DNA of 64,000 nucleotides from Clostridioides sp. (GTDB lineage: Bacteria; Bacillota; Clostridia; Peptostreptococcales; Peptostreptococcaceae). Positions 17,071 to 24,547 of the stretch are shown piece by piece. Numbering within the stretch: the first letter of the stretch is position 1; every line of letters starts with the position of its first letter. The position numbers and the translations under genes were made by a program. The notes under the pieces are model-generated. The model was not told where the DNA came from. It saw nothing but the letters and a program-made list of their open reading frames with translations, and made no database searches. The stretch lies in NCBI GenBank assembly GCA_031261505.1, contig JAISJN010000008.1:1-64000 (forward strand). Reading direction: 5' to 3'.

Positions 17071-18810
17071 ATGAAAAGAAATTTGCTTTTGAATCCACAG
17101 AAGATGGAACAGGTAATGGCTGATCAAAAAACTCAAGACCTTTTCAATCTAACACGCGATTTTTTCGAACAAAAAGGTAACTTCTCAATGCGTATCGACG
17201 CCAAGTCGAAACGTTTACCTACTGACTGGTACCAGTTTATAAAAGAATCGGGACTTTTTGCGACCTTATTGACACCTGCTGGTTACGGAGATGAAGACTC
17301 TCGCTGGGACCATTACCGTATTACTTCTGCAAGTGAGTTAATTGGTTTCTATGGATTATATCAGTACAATCTACAAGTATCCGTACTCGGCACTACCCCA
17401 ATCTGGGTTAGTAAAAACGAAAAACAAAAAAGAGAATTAGCACAGCTGTTAAAAGAAGGACATGTTTTTGCCTTTGGTATGTCGGAGCGTGAACACGGCG
17501 CCGATCTATACAGCAATGAAGCTCATATTACTCCTATAGGCGACGATAAATACGTTGCTAACGGTGCTAAATACTATATTGGAAACTCATCTCGAGCACC
17601 TAAAATCTCTGTTTTTGGACGTAATTCAGAAACAGATGAATTTGCAATGTGGTCGGTGGATTGCCGTGATCGCCACTGTAAATATTGTGGTGATATCGAG
17701 GTTGTCGGCATGTTCCAAGGACAACTAGGCGAATTTGAAATGATCGAATACCCTATCACCTCAGACGATATCTTGGAAACTGGAGATGCCGCCTTTGCAA
17801 TGGGACTTTCTGCTGTAAACATCGGCAAAACTCAAACAAGCCAGAAAAACGTTGGTATTGCAACACATATGCTCTATGAAGCGGTAAATCATTCACACAA
17901 CCGCTATCTATATGGCAAACGTGTAACTGACATGCCACATATAAGTCGTGCTCTTTTGGAAGCTTGGTCGCGTATCGTAATGGCGCGTTACTACGGCTAC
18001 CGTGCAGCTGACTACTTCCGTCAAGCTGATAAGAACAAAGATCGCCGTTATCTTTGTTTTAACCCTATCCAAAAAGCTCGTGCAAGTGCAGAATGCGAGC
18101 GTGCAGTTATCTTAATGCATAATGTAATGGCAGCAAAAGCATATGAAACAGATACCTTTGCAGAAACAGCAATACGTCAAATTGGTAACTCTGTAAGACT
18201 AGAAGGTACTGCTCATGTCAATATGTCTCAGGCGGTTAAGTTTATGGGCAATTACTTTAACAACAACGAAGACTTTGCACCTGTTCCAGATGGAAAAATG
18301 ATAAAGGACGACAGCTACAACATGTTTGACCAGGGATTTGGAAAAGCAAAAACTATCAAATTCGCTGATTATCGCAGGTCTTTCGAGGGATGTACTCTAC
18401 CTAATGTAAAGATATTCTTAGATCAAGCTGATGGACTTTGCTCATTCAATGATAAATGCCCAATGACAAAGGTACAAGAAAAGAATCCAGACTTTGCACT
18501 AAGTGTAGCTGAAATATTCGCAACAGTAGTTTACGGACAATTGGTATTTGAAAAGCTAAAATTGGAAGGTGTAGAAGATGCGGTTATAGACCAATTATTC
18601 AGCTATCTAGTACGCGATATCAACTCCAGCGCATTACGCCAGTTAAATGAATACGCAGGAAACTTTGAAGACGGTCAAAGAGATGCCCTAGCTGCATTGA
18701 TAAAAGACCCTAATATAGACTTTGCCCGTGAAGAAATGATTATCAATGATTATGTATTTGCTTTGGATGGAGAATACAAGAGCAGCTATGGTGTAGTTAT
18801 TGATGAGTAG
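17071..18810 (+). CDS. Acyl-CoA dehydrogenase-family protein (long form)
   Basis: A 579-residue flavoprotein, about 200 residues longer than ordinary acyl-CoA dehydrogenases. The FAD/substrate motifs GMSEREHGADL (near 141) and the helical C-terminal domain with RLEGTAHVNMSQAVKFMGNYF are visible. The last 150 residues form an extra helical segment as in the long FadE-type enzymes. AGGGAAGG lies about twelve bases before the ATG. No electron-transfer flavoprotein or thiolase is adjacent, so the pathway is unclear. Arginine is coded mostly by CGT/CGC, unlike the AGA/AGG-rich metabolic genes around it; this suggests high expression or acquisition from another genome. Confidence 0.8.
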   Translation: MKRNLLLNPQKMEQVMADQKTQDLFNLTRDFFEQKGNFSMRIDAKSKRLPTDWYQFIKESGLFATLLTPAGYGDEDSRWDHYRITSASELIGFYGLYQYNLQVSVLGTTPIWVSKNEKQKRELAQLLKEGHVFAFGMSEREHGADLYSNEAHITPIGDDKYVANGAKYYIGNSSRAPKISVFGRNSETDEFAMWSVDCRDRHCKYCGDIEVVGMFQGQLGEFEMIEYPITSDDILETGDAAFAMGLSAVNIGKTQTSQKNVGIATHMLYEAVNHSHNRYLYGKRVTDMPHISRALLEAWSRIVMARYYGYRAADYFRQADKNKDRRYLCFNPIQKARASAECERAVILMHNVMAAKAYETDTFAETAIRQIGNSVRLEGTAHVNMSQAVKFMGNYFNNNEDFAPVPDGKMIKDDSYNMFDQGFGKAKTIKFADYRRSFEGCTLPNVKIFLDQADGLCSFNDKCPMTKVQEKNPDFALSVAEIFATVVYGQLVFEKLKLEGVEDAVIDQLFSYLVRDINSSALRQLNEYAGNFEDGQRDALAALIKDPNIDFAREEMIINDYVFALDGEYKSSYGVVIDE

Positions 18811-18920
18811 TTATTGTCTGATTATTTTGCACTGTGGTTATTAGTGAATAGCTATGCGTAATAGTCTTGTATAGTGCTTATTGTTAAAATAGCTATTCTG
18901 AATTGTTTTGTGTAGTACAT

Positions 18921-18970
18921 AAAGGTGTAGTCGGTAGCGCTGGGCCCCCAGCTGCTTGACTACACCCTTT
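18921..18970. terminator. Bidirectional terminator
   Basis: AAAGGTGTAGTC (18921-18932) pairs with GACTACACCCTTT (18958-18970), with inner AGC and CTGGG/CCCAG pairs. It lies between convergent genes. Confidence 0.85.
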
Positions 18971-18982
18971 AGTTATGATGAG

Positions 18983-19696
18983 TTATATTTTTAGTGAAAG
19001 CAGATACTCCTTATCTTCACTCGATACACGTCTAGACTCTCTACATTTTTGGATCGCCTTATTTTGTGTCCAGGGATCAAGTCTCTTCTCAGATAATAAC
19101 TTCTCTGTCTTTTCACGCTGTTTGATAAAACAATCGCAAACTGCCCAAGCGACAGCCATCTTCACATAATAATCTTCATGGGTAATTGAAGCAAGTCTTT
19201 CTATATATGAATCTATATGTACATCCGTGATAAAATTAGACAGTCCTGTCACAACGGCATAACGGATATCATAGGTCTTGTCACTATCAAAATACGCTTG
19301 AGTGAAATCCCAGAGCAGTGATTTTTCATTTTCCTTGACCTTAAAGGAAAATGTATCACAAACTGCCCAATTGTCTATCAATGGAATAAATTCAGCAACT
19401 AAATGAAGTTTTTCAGAGAGCGGAACTTTTAGTCCCGAAATTACAAAGCCATGAAGTTGAATCTCTTCAAATGTAGTATCTTGGCATAAATCGAGAAAAC
19501 CTTGTGGATCTGATTTTAAAATCTCCTTCGCAATCGCACGAATTTGTGGTACACGCACACCGTAAGTCGTCTTTATTCCGGGAACCAAGGATTCGTGGAA
19601 TTTTTTGAATTTCTCGTCTGAATGATTCTTAAATTGTTCAATAATGGAATCGTAATCAATTTGAGTAAACTTATTATAGCTTCTATTCATCTCCAT
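18983..19696 (-). CDS. DNA alkylation repair enzyme (AlkD-like)
   Basis: A 237-residue HEAT-like repeat DNA glycosylase. The AlkD pattern W-x3-D is present (NWAVCD) and a second tryptophan lies in MAVAWAVCDCF; these line the pocket that removes 3-methyladenine and 7-methylguanine. It should work on nucleoid DNA. Its start overlaps the end of the GNAT gene by 14 bases, so the two are one transcript. Length and motifs look intact. Confidence 0.88.
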   Translation of the reverse strand: MEMNRSYNKFTQIDYDSIIEQFKNHSDEKFKKFHESLVPGIKTTYGVRVPQIRAIAKEILKSDPQGFLDLCQDTTFEEIQLHGFVISGLKVPLSEKLHLVAEFIPLIDNWAVCDTFSFKVKENEKSLLWDFTQAYFDSDKTYDIRYAVVTGLSNFITDVHIDSYIERLASITHEDYYVKMAVAWAVCDCFIKQREKTEKLLSEKRLDPWTQNKAIQKCRESRRVSSEDKEYLLSLKI

Positions 19697-20162
19697 TGTG
19701 TAGATTCACTTCCTTTTCAATAATTAGTTTCATTGGAATTAGTACAAAACCCGATTCGTTAAAAATAGAATCTCCACATTTCACAAAACCTAATTTTTCA
19801 TAAAAATTCCTAGCGTATTCTTGAGCTGAGAGAATAATTTCTTTACCACCGAGTTCTTTAATGTATTCTATTGCTTCTTCCATCAGATATTTACCTATGT
19901 GTTTCTTACGCTCAGACTTAATTACAGCAACCAAGCCTATTTTATATACGTCATTGTCGAGCGTGATAATCCTAGCAGTAGCAAATGCCGTATTGTTATG
20001 GTCGAATACAACAAGGTGAACGGCGTTCTTATTGTCTTTATCAAATACTTCATCAGCTGGCATACCCTGTTCTTCAATAAATACATTTTGTCGTATTTCA
20101 TCGGCAAATTGGCCTAGATCTGAATAAGTTCCAAATACAGTAGTTATATTTTCTTTATTCAT
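19683..20162 (-). CDS. GNAT-family N-acetyltransferase (ElaA/YjcF-like)
   Basis: A 159-residue acetyltransferase. The acetyl-CoA loop is RKKHIGKYLM (near 104-113), preceded by the beta-strand IGLVAV, and the C-terminal AQEYARNFYEKLGF is typical of ElaA/YjcF proteins. The acceptor is unknown. Its ATG overlaps the TGA of a 52-residue upstream ORF (ATGA), and its 3' end overlaps alkD. Confidence 0.82.
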   Translation of the reverse strand: MNKENITTVFGTYSDLGQFADEIRQNVFIEEQGMPADEVFDKDNKNAVHLVVFDHNNTAFATARIITLDNDVYKIGLVAVIKSERKKHIGKYLMEEAIEYIKELGGKEIILSAQEYARNFYEKLGFVKCGDSIFNESGFVLIPMKLIIEKEVNLHNGDE

Positions 20163-20317
20163 TGACTCTCCCCTATTGTTTTCATAAGTTCTGCTGCTTC
20201 TACCCCTATACTCGTGGATAGAGCTTTAGGGCAGTCTGATTCTCTACAGTTTCTTTTTTTTATGAAGCCGCCTATTTTATTTTTCGGTTTTTGTATGTTG
20301 GTATTGCTGTATTTCAT
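20159..20317 (-). CDS. Possible small protein upstream of the GNAT gene
   Basis: A 52-residue ORF that starts MKYSNTNIQKPKNK and contains a CRESDC pair of cysteines. I do not recognise it. Support comes mainly from its ATGA overlap with the GNAT start, typical of coupled genes. The ribosome site (GGTG) is weak. It may be a real small gene or a chance frame. Confidence 0.35.
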   Translation of the reverse strand: MKYSNTNIQKPKNKIGGFIKKRNCRESDCPKALSTSIGVEAAELMKTIGESQ

Positions 20318-20440
20318 ATTATTCACCAGCTTTGTCTATTTATTTTGTTAATTTACTGTATATTTTGATTATACATAACTGTACAGTAGATTACAATATA
20401 ATTAATAGGGCTATTAGATAGGCATAACCAGCATTTCTTG

Positions 20441-20649
20441 AGCGTGTTTGAGGAAATGGAAACAGAAACAAATGCAGAATTATATCAAAACGATGGCGTG
20501 ACTGGCTACGATGTCTTGTGGAGAATCTTATTCAACTGCATAAATCAGAACAGGAATTCACAAAGGAAGTAGATGGTGTAAATTTATTCCTATATGAAAT
20601 CGTGCCAAACGAGGAACAATATCGACATATAGGAATAACATCTAGTTAA
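20441..20649 (+). pseudogene. Remnant of a mobile-element gene
   Basis: Two overlapping frames look like one broken protein: the first reads VFEEMETETNAELYQNDG and stops at a TAG near 20572; the second continues with HKSEQEFTKEVDGVNLFLYE and stops at 20649. No start or ribosome site is present. The wording resembles accessory proteins of clostridial integrative elements, but I cannot name a family. Confidence 0.35.
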
Positions 20650-20836
20650 TTAACGGAACGACACTATTACATCTAGATTCCTAGATTGTACTCGACCGCA
20701 TTTGTGGTACTAAATCTAATAGATTCATCGACGGCTTTAAAATGCTTCTTGCCATGGATAGGTTACAATAAATATAACAAAAAACATTCGGACATGAGAT
20801 ATAATATAAATATATAAAAAACGGAGGTACAATCTC

Positions 20837-20986
20837 ATGCCAAAAAAATTTAACTATAATGATGATTTCAAATTACAGATGGTTAATCTGATGAACTCAG
20901 GTAAAAAGATAACAGAACTTGTAGAAGAATATGGTGTTACAAGATCAACACTTAATAAATGGAAATCAGATTACCAATTAACTTAG
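20837..20986 (+). mobile_element. Truncated IS3-family orfA
   Basis: A 49-residue fragment with the IS3 OrfA helix-turn-helix: MPKKFNYNDDFKLQMV, then ELVEEYGVTRSTLNKWKSDY. ACGGAGG sits ten bases before the ATG and TATAAT lies near 20802. Full-length OrfA is about 90-100 residues and is followed by OrfB; both the rest of orfA and orfB are absent. Homology stops near 20970, where a truncated serine recombinase on the - strand begins. Confidence 0.7.
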
Positions 20987-21140
20987 TGTAATAACTTTTT
21001 TGTGCTTCTAGGCTATTTCGTTGCGAATCCTTTTCTGTAGATACTCGTGCATACGCACACACTCGCTTCTTACCACCATTTGACGATGAAATTATGCTAA
21101 AACTTACTGGAGCAATCTTTGTGATTTCCGGCTTATTTTT
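20952..21140 (-). pseudogene. Truncated large serine recombinase
   Basis: Only the first 60 or so residues of the catalytic domain remain. KRVCAYARVSTEKDSQ contains the nucleophilic serine in the RVST context. After SLEAQKSYYTKLI, where the family continues for another 400 or more residues, the frame runs into IS3-derived sequence and stops. It overlaps the upstream HTH gene by a few bases (start near 21140). The rest of the recombinase was lost, probably by the IS event. Confidence 0.75.
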
Positions 21141-21486
21141 CATACTGTTCATCCAATATACCAAGTATTGAACCATACCTTTTAACGAGTCTACTTGTGA
21201 TTGCCTTTCCCTCTATTTCAGTTAATAGTCCTTTTTGTTCTAAATAATCAAGCATTATCTTTGACAAGCGATAATCTAATTCAGATTGCTTGATTTCTTT
21301 AACCTGAACTGGAAGGTCATCTTTTGCTATCTCCTTATCCGTCTTTCCCATTACACCACTAAGATTATTATTTCTGCAAAATGACTTAATCGTATTAGGT
21401 GAAATACCGAGAATGTTGCTTATTTTTTTGTATCCATAACCTTCATTCCTTAACTTTACTATATCGTTTTTCTCTTTATCGTTCAT
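21133..21486 (-). CDS. HTH protein that accompanies serine recombinases
   Basis: A 117-residue protein. Residues 9-38 form a helix-turn-helix (NEGYGYKKISNILGISPNTI). The C-terminal part reads MLDYLEQKGLLTEIEGK, a short SHOCT-like helix pair. Similar small HTH proteins sit directly upstream of serine recombinases in clostridial integrative elements and are thought to regulate or assist them. AGGAGGGG is at ideal spacing. A dyad covering its candidate -35 (21530-21560) suggests autoregulation. Confidence 0.65.
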   Translation of the reverse strand: MNDKEKNDIVKLRNEGYGYKKISNILGISPNTIKSFCRNNNLSGVMGKTDKEIAKDDLPVQVKEIKQSELDYRLSKIMLDYLEQKGLLTEIEGKAITSRLVKRYGSILGILDEQYEK

Positions 21487-21529
21487 TTTTAACCCCTCCT
21501 ATTATTTTGGTACCATATTAATCACTCTA

Positions 21530-21560
21530 AAAATCATAAATGTCAAGGATTCATGATTTT
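21530..21560. promoter_or_regulatory. Dyad over the promoter of the HTH/recombinase genes
   Basis: AAAATCAT (21530-21537) and ATGATTTT (21553-21560) flank a - strand TTGACA at 21546-21541. A protein bound to the dyad would cover the -35. Confidence 0.45.
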
Positions 21561-22008
21561 AAAACAAACAATATAAGTTAAGTAAGGGTGTCTTATCTTT
21601 AAAGGGTGTCAAAATCTTTAACCCCCTTCTAAAAGCATGACACACCCCCTAGATTTAAAGCCCTCAAGTAAACTCTAGTGAAACGGCGTTTTAGGCAAAA
21701 AAATAATGTCTATGAAGACACCCTGTTAAAAAATCATTTTATAGTTGATGTATAATTTAATTACACCGTGGAGTTTGATTTTGCCAAACCTTTTGATATG
21801 ACGGGGTTTCAAGGCCTTAAACAAGCTATATACTTGATTTCAAAACCTTAAAATCACCCATAACACCCCGTTTTGCTTCGTATCGATTCGGTGGTGAACA
21901 TGTCAATAACCTACAGAAATATGTCGTAAATTCCATCAATTTGGGAGAATAATTTCCTTATTCTTATGCTGTAAAATGAGATTACCCAATACTAAAGCCT
22001 TGAATCAG
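21561..22008. other. Gene-free stretch with clustered short repeats
   Basis: It contains GGGTGTC at about 21587 and 21611, inverted GACACACCC near 21642 and GACACCC near 21718. A 15-base direct repeat TTTCAANNCCTTAAA occurs at 21807-21821 and 21838-21852, enclosed by ACGGGGT (21801-21807) and ACACCCCGT. No ORF is supported. It may be an old element end or replication/transfer site, now without its genes. Confidence 0.4.
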
Positions 22009-22062
22009 TATTAAAAAAATAAAAAAGATACACACCTAAAACTCCAGTATAGGCATGTATCT
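22009..22062 (-). terminator. Terminator of the CPBP gene
   Basis: AGATACA...CCTA (22026-22038) pairs with TATAGG...TGTATCT (22050-22062); on the - strand a long T-run follows (A-run 22009-22026). Confidence 0.85.
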
Positions 22063-22100
22063 CAATAATATATTTAGGTTTTATCTATAAAGTTTCATTT

Positions 22101-22850
22101 TTAAATTCTTTCTCGCGTCTCAGGGATGACTCTCCATAAACCAACCGCACTTATAATCAACAAAACAAGTTGCACTAAAATAATAAATAGCTCGCTATTA
22201 TCTCCGAATACTCCTATCGTGTTCGTGCTAATCGAGATAAAATTATGCATTAAATGCCAAACAATCGGTATAAGCAAACTTTTTGTCGTCACGCAAATTG
22301 CTGCAAGGACAATCCCTACACAAAATGCGAACAATATTTGTAACAACGTCATATAGAAATCTGCCCCTCCAAATAAATTTACTGCGTGTGATGCTCCAAA
22401 TATTATGGCAGTTACAACTATCGCGTGGCGTGAACCCTTAGCCGACACGGCTTTAAGTGCAATACCTCGAAACCAGATTTCTTCGTTTAATCCTACAAAA
22501 ACAGTAAACAGCAAAAGTATGGCAAAATCTCTCAAGTATAGTTCAGGTCGGAAACCACAAATTATAACTGGTAAGACTTCAATAAGCAACAATGGCAGAC
22601 ATAACAATGCAGTTTTCTTCTCAATATGTTCCGGTTTGCGAAGTCCGAAGTCTGCACGTTTTTTGAAAATAAGAGAAACAGCTAGCAATACTGAAATAAA
22701 TACTACAGCTGCCATTATAGCGTATGTCTCCCATTCATCAGCCTCAAGTATTTGCGATACTACAGACCCTATCACCGTAAATACAGTAGGAATTAGACAG
22801 CTTGCAATAGCTGTTACATACGGAAAACGATCATAAGTTACTTTTTTCAT
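22101..22850 (-). CDS. CPBP-family intramembrane metalloprotease (Abi)
   Basis: A 249-residue membrane protein with about seven or eight membrane segments. The CPBP motif EE-x3-R is at residues 123-128 (NEEIWFRG), and the second and third motifs are FGASHAVN and WHLMHNF. Members process prenylated or signal-like peptides, or protect against self-made bacteriocins. It has its own terminator and no bacteriocin gene nearby, so its role is open. Confidence 0.88.
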   Translation of the reverse strand: MKKVTYDRFPYVTAIASCLIPTVFTVIGSVVSQILEADEWETYAIMAAVVFISVLLAVSLIFKKRADFGLRKPEHIEKKTALLCLPLLLIEVLPVIICGFRPELYLRDFAILLLFTVFVGLNEEIWFRGIALKAVSAKGSRHAIVVTAIIFGASHAVNLFGGADFYMTLLQILFAFCVGIVLAAICVTTKSLLIPIVWHLMHNFISISTNTIGVFGDNSELFIILVQLVLLIISAVGLWRVIPETRERI

Positions 22851-22894
22851 CTCATCACTCCCTCTTGAACATTGATATCCACGTCAGTCCTGTA

Positions 22895-22969
22895 TAAAAA
22901 ATACACGTCAGCCTACTAAGTTTGTAAATCATCAAGTGTTCATTTGGAACATATAGGCTGTAGCGTGTA
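22895..22969 (-). terminator. Terminator of the VbhA/Fic operon
   Basis: TACACG and CAGCCTA (22902-22915) pair with TAGGCTG and CGTGTA (22954-22969). On the - strand the stem is followed by TTTTTT. Confidence 0.75.
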
Positions 22970-23063
22970 TATGAAAGTAGCAATCCGAAAACTAGATACG
23001 CGATGTGTTATAGATCTAATTCGTTTTCTCTTGTATCTTTTTCTCTTGCATTTTTGAAATTTT

Positions 23064-23702
23064 CTAGTCTTTATGATTTGAAACTATTGAATTTTTGATA
23101 ATCTGCTCTAAATACTGTGTTTCAGCGTATTCACCGATTGAATACATCACGAGAGAATCCCTGATATAACTTGAATGTTTTTTTAAGGTTTTTATATCAA
23201 ATTGAAGTCCTTTTTCTTTAGCATATTGAATTGAGAACGTCACTATTGTCCTAGTATTGCCTTATCTAAAGGGATGAATCTTCCAAATTTGAGCTAAAAA
23301 TTCAGAAAATACTTTAGCCTTAATTTCTAGATTGTAACTGTTAAAATTAACTTGTCTTAATTCTTTAATTGTCTTATTAAGTTCTTTTTTAATTGAGTGA
23401 TAGTTGGTATAATCAACGCTAAGTCCAGATAAGACTCTCTCATTCTTAATTATGTTAATTGTACGTAACTCTCCAGCCCAGTTGTAAACATCACCAAACA
23501 AGTGTTTGTGTATATATTTTATAAAATCTACATTCCAAGTTTTTTCAGGTTTTTGAGCTATTAGATCTATTAGTTTAGAACTTGATATATCATTCTCAGC
23601 CATATCCAATTTACACTTATCTCTTATACCTAATTTGTTTTTTAGAAGATTTGTATTTTCGTATATATAAGGATCTACTATATTAATCACCCCCAAAAAC
23701 AC
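23064..23702 (-). pseudogene. Fic-domain toxin with an in-frame stop in the catalytic motif
   Basis: The first part (23702-23262) reads as a Fic protein up to HPFR and stops with TAA. The same frame then resumes GNTRTIVTF and runs 65 residues to a TAG at 23064-23066. The expected motif is HPF-x-E-G-N-x-R, so TAA stands exactly where the Glu codon (GAA) belongs. Joined, the protein would be about 212 residues, the usual length. Fic enzymes transfer AMP from ATP to target proteins such as gyrase. As written, translation ends before the active-site loop is complete, so the toxin should be dead unless the stop is read through. The start codon is unclear: GGGGGTGAT lies before IVDPYIYENTN, with no ATG nearby. 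Confidence 0.85.
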
Positions 23703-23711
23703 GGTCGATAT

Positions 23712-23879
23712 TTAGTTGGCCGTATACTTTTCCATTGTCTTTTTAACCATTTCTTCAACTTCTATAGTGCCTTCAATGTATTGATCGGATAAATCATTTG
23801 CAAAATCACTTAATGGTCTTTCTATAGATCCAATTGCTTTAGCAAATGCTGCTTCTTCGCGTTCTTTTCTCGTAGACAT
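23712..23879 (-). CDS. VbhA-like antitoxin of the Fic toxin
   Basis: A 55-residue protein directly upstream of fic on the same strand, starting MSTRKEREEAAFAKAIG. The helical layout and the tail YIEGTIEVEEMVKKTMEKY match the C-terminal part of VbhA-type antitoxins. The inhibitory helix of the family has S/T-x3-E-G/N; here the aligned stretch is GSIERPLSD, with Pro in place of the inhibitory Glu. A near-consensus promoter precedes it (23911-23939). GGAGG gives a good ribosome site. It is a member of the family by context and size; the alignment of so short a protein is uncertain. Confidence 0.65.
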   Translation of the reverse strand: MSTRKEREEAAFAKAIGSIERPLSDFANDLSDQYIEGTIEVEEMVKKTMEKYTAN

Positions 23880-23910
23880 ATATACCTCCATACGAATAAT
23901 TTGTACCTAT

Positions 23911-23939
23911 ATTATATCATGTAAACGTTTATTTTTCAA
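23911..23939 (-). promoter_or_regulatory. Promoter of the VbhA/Fic operon
   Basis: On the - strand TTGAAA (23939-23934), 17-base spacer, TATAAT (23916-23911), about 30 bases before the antitoxin start. Confidence 0.75.
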
Positions 23940-24026
23940 CGATTTCAGCTGTATATTTCAACTACAACTGAAATGAGATTTACGCCCGCCACCTATAGAG
24001 GTGAGGGACATTTATCTCAAGTTATA
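23937..24026 (+). repeat. Dispersed double-hairpin repeat, near-complete copy
   Basis: Left hairpin GATTTCAG...CTGAAAT (23941-23973), then a second long hairpin from TGAGATTTACG to CATTTATCTCA around the CCACCTATAGAGGTG core, ending CAAGTTATA (24018-24026). This copy best shows the family structure and lies between the TA operon promoter and the Cys-rich gene. Confidence 0.75.
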
Positions 24027-24028
24027 GT

Positions 24029-24280
24029 CTAAAACCAATACGGCTCTTCTTCTAGTTTTGCTTTTGCTTTCGATTTTTCATTTCTTCTAATTTTCAACTC
24101 TTCTTCTGTTAGCTCACGATAACTACCACAATGGGCACTACCAAAACATTTAAACATATTTTTGGTACAGTTTTTTCCATCGTAATATTTACATCTGCTA
24201 ATATGTCTCCTTCTGCCACCGTTTCTGCGTTTTATTGTTTCAACATGCCATGGCGTTCCTTGCATTCGATTTACCCCCAT
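24029..24280 (-). CDS. Small Cys-rich protein with a C-x7-C-x6-C-x5-C motif
   Basis: An 83-residue basic protein. CKYYDGKNC...KCFGSAHCGSY gives four spaced cysteines that could hold zinc or a cluster; the ends are highly charged. GGAGGG eight bases upstream favours ATG 24280. A longer frame starts at 24346 and its ATG overlaps the TAA of the upstream remnant (TAATG), so it may have been coupled to that gene. I do not know its function. It lies directly downstream of the helicase-nuclease-sigma locus on the same strand and may belong to it. Confidence 0.6.
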   Translation of the reverse strand: MGVNRMQGTPWHVETIKRRNGGRRRHISRCKYYDGKNCTKNMFKCFGSAHCGSYRELTEEELKIRRNEKSKAKAKLEEEPYWF

Positions 24281-24345
24281 AATATCCCTCCAAATATATC
24301 CGTAAATTAATGACTCATAGGCTATTCCACACACATTTTCTATCA

Positions 24346-24547
24346 TTATAATTTACGTTTAATAACGATCTCATTACCTTTGTTTAAATGGTGATACAAC
24401 TTTTTCAGTGTGGATTTTCGCAAACTGAATTGAGAAAGACTATCCTTAACCTCATCTGACAATTTGTCATTTATCAAACCATTTTAAGACGACGATTCGG
24501 TTACCGTATTCATCTACTAATTCGTTGATTTTACTTTTGATATTCAT
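24346..24547 (-). pseudogene. Frameshifted small gene at the end of the sigma-fusion locus
   Basis: An ATG at 24547, inside the last codons of the sigma-fusion ORF, opens a 26-residue frame (MNIKSKINELVDEYG...VVLKWF) that stops at 24467. In an overlapping frame the text continues as INDKLSDEVKDSLSQFSLRK...KRKL and stops at 24346, four-base coupled to the Cys-rich ORF. Joined, they make a basic protein of about 66 residues. The simplest reading is one small gene broken by a frameshift. Confidence 0.5.
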
